In this document: positions 60,393 through 64,000 of the stretch, in pieces
How positions within the stretch are numbered: the first letter of the stretch is position 1
How the letters are laid out: each line of letters starts with the position of its first letter
Assembly (NCBI RefSeq): GCF_030272615.1
Contig: NC_081407.1
Coordinates: 266,733,574-266,797,573 of the forward strand
Source: Cryptomeria japonica
Lineage: Eukaryota; Streptophyta; Pinopsida; Cupressales; Cupressaceae
DNA length: 64,000 bases
Reading direction: 5' to 3'
Notes under the pieces: model-generated
The model's database searches: none
What the model saw: only the letters and a program-made list of their open reading frames with translations
What the model was told of the DNA's origin: nothing
Translations under genes and position numbers: made by a program

Positions 60393-62252
60393 CTGCAAAA
60401 TGGGAACACTGGGTACCCTCGTCAACTCTTTCATTTAGTACAAAATACTCTTAGCAGAAACACTTAAACTTGAGACAGCTAACAATCTTGTTTCTCAGTA
60501 AATCCTAGAAATCCAACACAGACACAAGCAGGACAAACCCTTAAACTATCCACAGATATATCAGGACAGAAATACCATTCAACTCTCAAGGACAAAACTT
60601 GAGGTCTTTCGGCAACCACCACAAAGCTAAGAGAAACCCACTTACATTCCCTATAACAACTTATTTTTCCTGCATTATTTAATCAGAATTAACCAGCAAC
60701 CTCATTGCAAAAAATAGACTCCTGAGCAAAGTAATGTTAATTGTGATAATTTGTGTATTCAGAACTACAACATTTCAAAGTCTGTATTTAAAATTACCCA
60801 CAAAATATACAAGAATAATGCTCACATATGAATGACTAGAACCATAAAGCACCATTTCTCTCTGAAAGGATTAACTTCATTACCCTGAAACTTCTAGAAA
60901 TACAATAAAGACCAACCGTTCACCAAATCACATATGCTACCTAACTCCTTACCACATATGCTTCTTAGACTTCAAACCCCAACCATATGTATAAGTTAGA
61001 AACTAAAGAATATACTGTGAAAGATGTCTGAATACAATCTTACAATCAGTTCAGAAAGAAAGCAATTGAAGCTTTCCAGCAGCTTCTCTCCAGTTAATAC
61101 AGCCAGCAACACATATTATCATATGCAAATGTACTCACATATGAATTGTCCAAACTCCAAAAGCGCCATTTCTCTCTCAACAAGTGTTTCCACAAATTCT
61201 ACAAGTACAAAACAAACCTACTGTAGACCTAATCACAATTCCCAGTCTTAATGAAAAAAATTTACTAAGCTTCAATCCACAACTTTAATACACAAAAACA
61301 AGAAAGTAAGGCAAATACCGGGAAAGTTGCATGTAATCTTAACTGCAAAATGCTCGAGGCTCGATTATTAAATCAACCGTTACTCATATATAAATAGTCA
61401 GTGCCCAGAAAGCTATAAAATATCAGATTTGCCCCTTCAGATGTACTTAGAACAGCCAAAGCATGCATAAAAATAATTGATCCAATGAGAACAGAGAAAT
61501 AAACTAAATCTATTGCCTCCAATGCATGTCCATCTGCTACTGGAACCATTTTCATGGTAATAGCATAATGTTGCTATAAAGTTATAAACTAACTACCCAA
61601 TACATAATACAAGTAAAAAAAGTATGACCTCGAGAAATAAAATATACAAACACCAATTAAAGGAAAAACAACTAACAAAATACAGAAGAGTTGTAGAGAA
61701 AGTAGCACGTATGGATGGAGAAATTGGAGTGCTCAGCAGAGTTCTCAAACTTGCCAGGGAAAATAAGTACTTTGTAGAACCAAACAATTATAAAAAGAGT
61801 CACCCAAAACCCTATACCCTCACAAAAACCCAACCCCAATAACTCGTAACCCAGCCAAAAGAAAACATGGGTGGGGAAAAAAGGTTAACATATAGAACCC
61901 AAACAAATAAAATAAAATATGGAAAAATACGTCCACCAAAACCCTAAACCCTGATAACCCACCAAAATGCACCTAAATCATTGTGAACGTTTTTAGAAAG
62001 CTTAGCGGTTATTTAGTTAAAGCTATGGTGGAAACACCCAAATCAGAATCAATGCAAAACATTAAAAGCTTGCCTGCTATACAAGGAGGTCAAGCTATGG
62101 TGATAGAATCATTGCCAAAAGAACTACTGCTCGGTATCTAGCTAAATCCATAGCAACGTATTATTAATCACAAAAGACTTGCGTTGGAAATTCTTAGAGA
62201 GCCCACCAAACAACACTAAGCAGAAAAACCTTGTACTTAATTGAGTTCTCAC
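60393..62252 (-). other. Possible 5' UTR intron of CPN60B
   Basis: Eleven bases before the start codon the minus strand reads CATTTTGCAG/GATAAGAG, a good acceptor. The best upstream donor is AAGGCAAG/GTGAGAAC at 62252. If correct, a leader exon ends at 62253 and the intron is about 1.86 kb. The stretch has no gene; short ORFs in it are unsupported. Confidence 0.4.
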
Positions 62253-62849
62253 CTTGCCTTGTTTACGTGAGTTAGGAGGACTGGATCCCTGCACAAAAGA
62301 GTGCTAGTATACTCCGCCCACTGCTAAAGAACTCTCCAAAGACCAGGTATGAACTAATGCAACATGATAAGGTTGCATGGGAATATTTGTAAACAAGATG
62401 CTTCTTCAATAGAGATTTCTAGAGGACTCACGTTTTGTTGATTTTGTTTGCTAGCAAATAATTTTAGTACATCAGTTCACCTAATGAAAACTAACAATAA
62501 TAAAATATTTTGACTAAATTATATATGACGTTGGCCTTTGTCATTTTCTTTTTAAATGTAAATAATTAATTTATCAACTGTTTTATTAGTTTTTTTAATA
62601 TGGATATAATCTTTTGGAAAAAAGTGTCTGTATTTTTAATTCAATTTTTATAATTCATCATCACAAATGGATTATGTAAGAAATAGGATGTCGTATAGCT
62701 TTATAATATAAAAAAAGAATGAACTAGCAATTGCATTTTGGTGTGCAATGAGTATGTCGAAGAGTTGTGGAAGCTCAAGTAAGAAAAAAATTGCTCTCTT
62801 TTTTGTATAAATTTGTGTTGTATATATGAGGTCATTTGGTAGATATAGG
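62253..62849. other. Presumed CPN60B leader exon and upstream region
   Basis: A leader exon may end at 62253. No convincing TATA box was placed on the minus strand. The rest is AT-rich with no gene. Confidence 0.3.
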
Positions 62850-63191
62850 GTAGAGAGAGATGGATATATAATGAGATAAAGATAGAGGGAGAGATGGAAA
62901 AAAAAATGGAGATATAGAGAGTGAAAGGCAAAGATAAATAGGTCTAGGGAGAGAGAGAGGGGAGGGGAAGAGAGGGAGATAGATAGAGATAGAGATAGAG
63001 ATAGAGAGATAAAGAAACATAGAGTAAGACAAACAAAAAAAGAGAGACAAATAAAGAGAAGTAGAGATAAAGATATGTAGGGGGGATAGAGAGAGGGGGG
63101 GAGAGATATATGGGAAGAGGAGGAGAGAGTGGTAGAGATAGAAAGATAGATAGGGGACAAGGAGGGAGTGATAGAGAGAGATGCAGAGATA
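62850..63191. repeat. GA-rich simple-sequence tract
   Basis: Imperfect GAGA/GATA repeats, almost pure purine on the plus strand. Its antisense Ser/Leu-rich ORFs are artefacts of the repeat. Confidence 0.9.
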
Positions 63192-64000
63192 TGTTAGCAG
63201 CAGCCAAGAAGGAAGATTGAGAGGAGGGGGTGAATCAATCTTCATTGGATCAGCAAATTTAACAATAAAAACAAATTTGATAGACTGCAATAATAAGACA
63301 AATAAGCAAATTGAAAGCACAACACACAACACCAAGATTCTGACGTGGAAAACCCGGTTAAGGGAAAAACCACGGTGGGAACCTACCCACAGTAAGATGA
63401 TACTCTATAGTAGTATGTGAAAATATTACAATGGGGAATGCACATGCATTCAGGCACACTACCTAGAGCTCACTGCTCAAATGTAATGGCCCAGAAGGCT
63501 ACAACCCTCAGGGAAGTCTCACTGACTTACAACAAAATTTGGACTATAATCAAGAAGAATTGAACTGAAAGAATAGCATCTCCAAATGCCTAACTACAGT
63601 TTCAGTTAAGCACAGATGTTTGCTCTGCAACACCAATCTCTCCTCAATCACAACACCGAAGGATAAATCACTTATTTGCACACAAACCTCTCTCTGATTA
63701 TGCAGACATAACATCGACACCCAAATTACATGACAATATATCACTTATATATACAAATCATCAACCTTGACAACAAGGTCAGCTAAACCCTCAACCCTCA
63801 ATTATAAAATTACATCACATGATACAAAGATCGACCACCAGACCAATATAATGTTTTAGATAGCATAACATGGACCTAAATCAAATTCCCAAATGCTCAA
63901 CTCCATAGGAAATCACGCCAAGATCAACCACAACACGGTACACCATCAGGAAAACCACATAACACGAAAATCATCATCGGTTGATAGAAACCACCAAAAA
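63192..64000 (-). repeat. Copia-type LTR, cut by window end
   Basis: Probable start TGTTAGCAGC at 63192, then GAGAGGAGGGGGTGAATCAATC and GACGTGGAAAACCCGG...GGGAAAAACCACGGTGGGA, the same modules as the other LTRs in the same orientation. No primer site lies to its left, so it is either a solo LTR or the 3' LTR of a minus-strand element continuing past the window. Confidence 0.78.

Noticed and set aside
61624-61842. 72-codon ORF rich in Lys/Arg upstream of CPN60B
   Set aside because: It lies in the presumed 5' UTR intron on the opposite strand and resembles no known protein.
62672-63335. Minus-strand Ser/Leu/Tyr-rich ORFs resembling a multi-pass membrane protein
   Set aside because: Antisense of a GA/GATA simple repeat; no start context, homology or splice support.

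Overview
This is nuclear DNA from a land plant. The evidence is an intron-split chloroplast chaperonin gene with plant-type GT-AG introns, wall-to-wall plant LTR retrotransposons primed by initiator tRNA-Met, and low GC. The size and age of the nested retrotransposon layers would suit a large, perhaps gymnosperm, genome, but that is inference. No tRNA, rRNA, CRISPR or prokaryotic feature was seen.

Layout. Positions 1-5997: minus-strand Ty1-copia element A; its left LTR is cut by the window edge. Positions 5998-40478: an old minus-strand Ty3/gypsy-like gag sequence broken into pieces by later insertions: a solo LTR (6423-7178), a three-LTR tandem copia array B/C (7205-28582, duplicated target TATAA), element F (28679-39105, duplicated target AAGAA) and a short solo LTR (39571-39964). 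Inside copy C sits element D (18653-26324, duplicated target TGATT). Inside the left LTR of F sits plus-strand element E (28732-35548). Positions 40479-47990: decayed repeats, an LTR remnant and three tandem copies of a roughly 268 bp unit. Positions 47991-60381: the one intact host gene, CPN60B, minus strand, 14 coding exons, 604 residues. Its 6.9 kb second intron holds an old gypsy chromovirus remnant that has picked up part of an aspartokinase-homoserine dehydrogenase gene. Positions 60393-64000: probable 5' UTR intron, GA-rich tract and the start of another copia-type LTR.

How the parts relate. A and B/C carry copia gag-pol, all broken. D, E and F carry no visible protease, integrase, reverse transcriptase or RNase H. 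D and E instead carry two ORFs of their own: ORF1 (coiled coil plus four CCHC zinc knuckles) and ORF2 (about 1,060-1,080 codons, not recognised). D, E and F belong to different LTR families, yet D and E share both ORFs and F keeps the ORF2 C-terminus. They share with A and B/C the same primer-binding site, the same polypurine tract context and an inverted repeat that straddles the polypurine tract/LTR junction. The best reading is a set of parasitic LTR elements with a conserved protein pair, mobilised in trans by copia elements of the A or B/C type.
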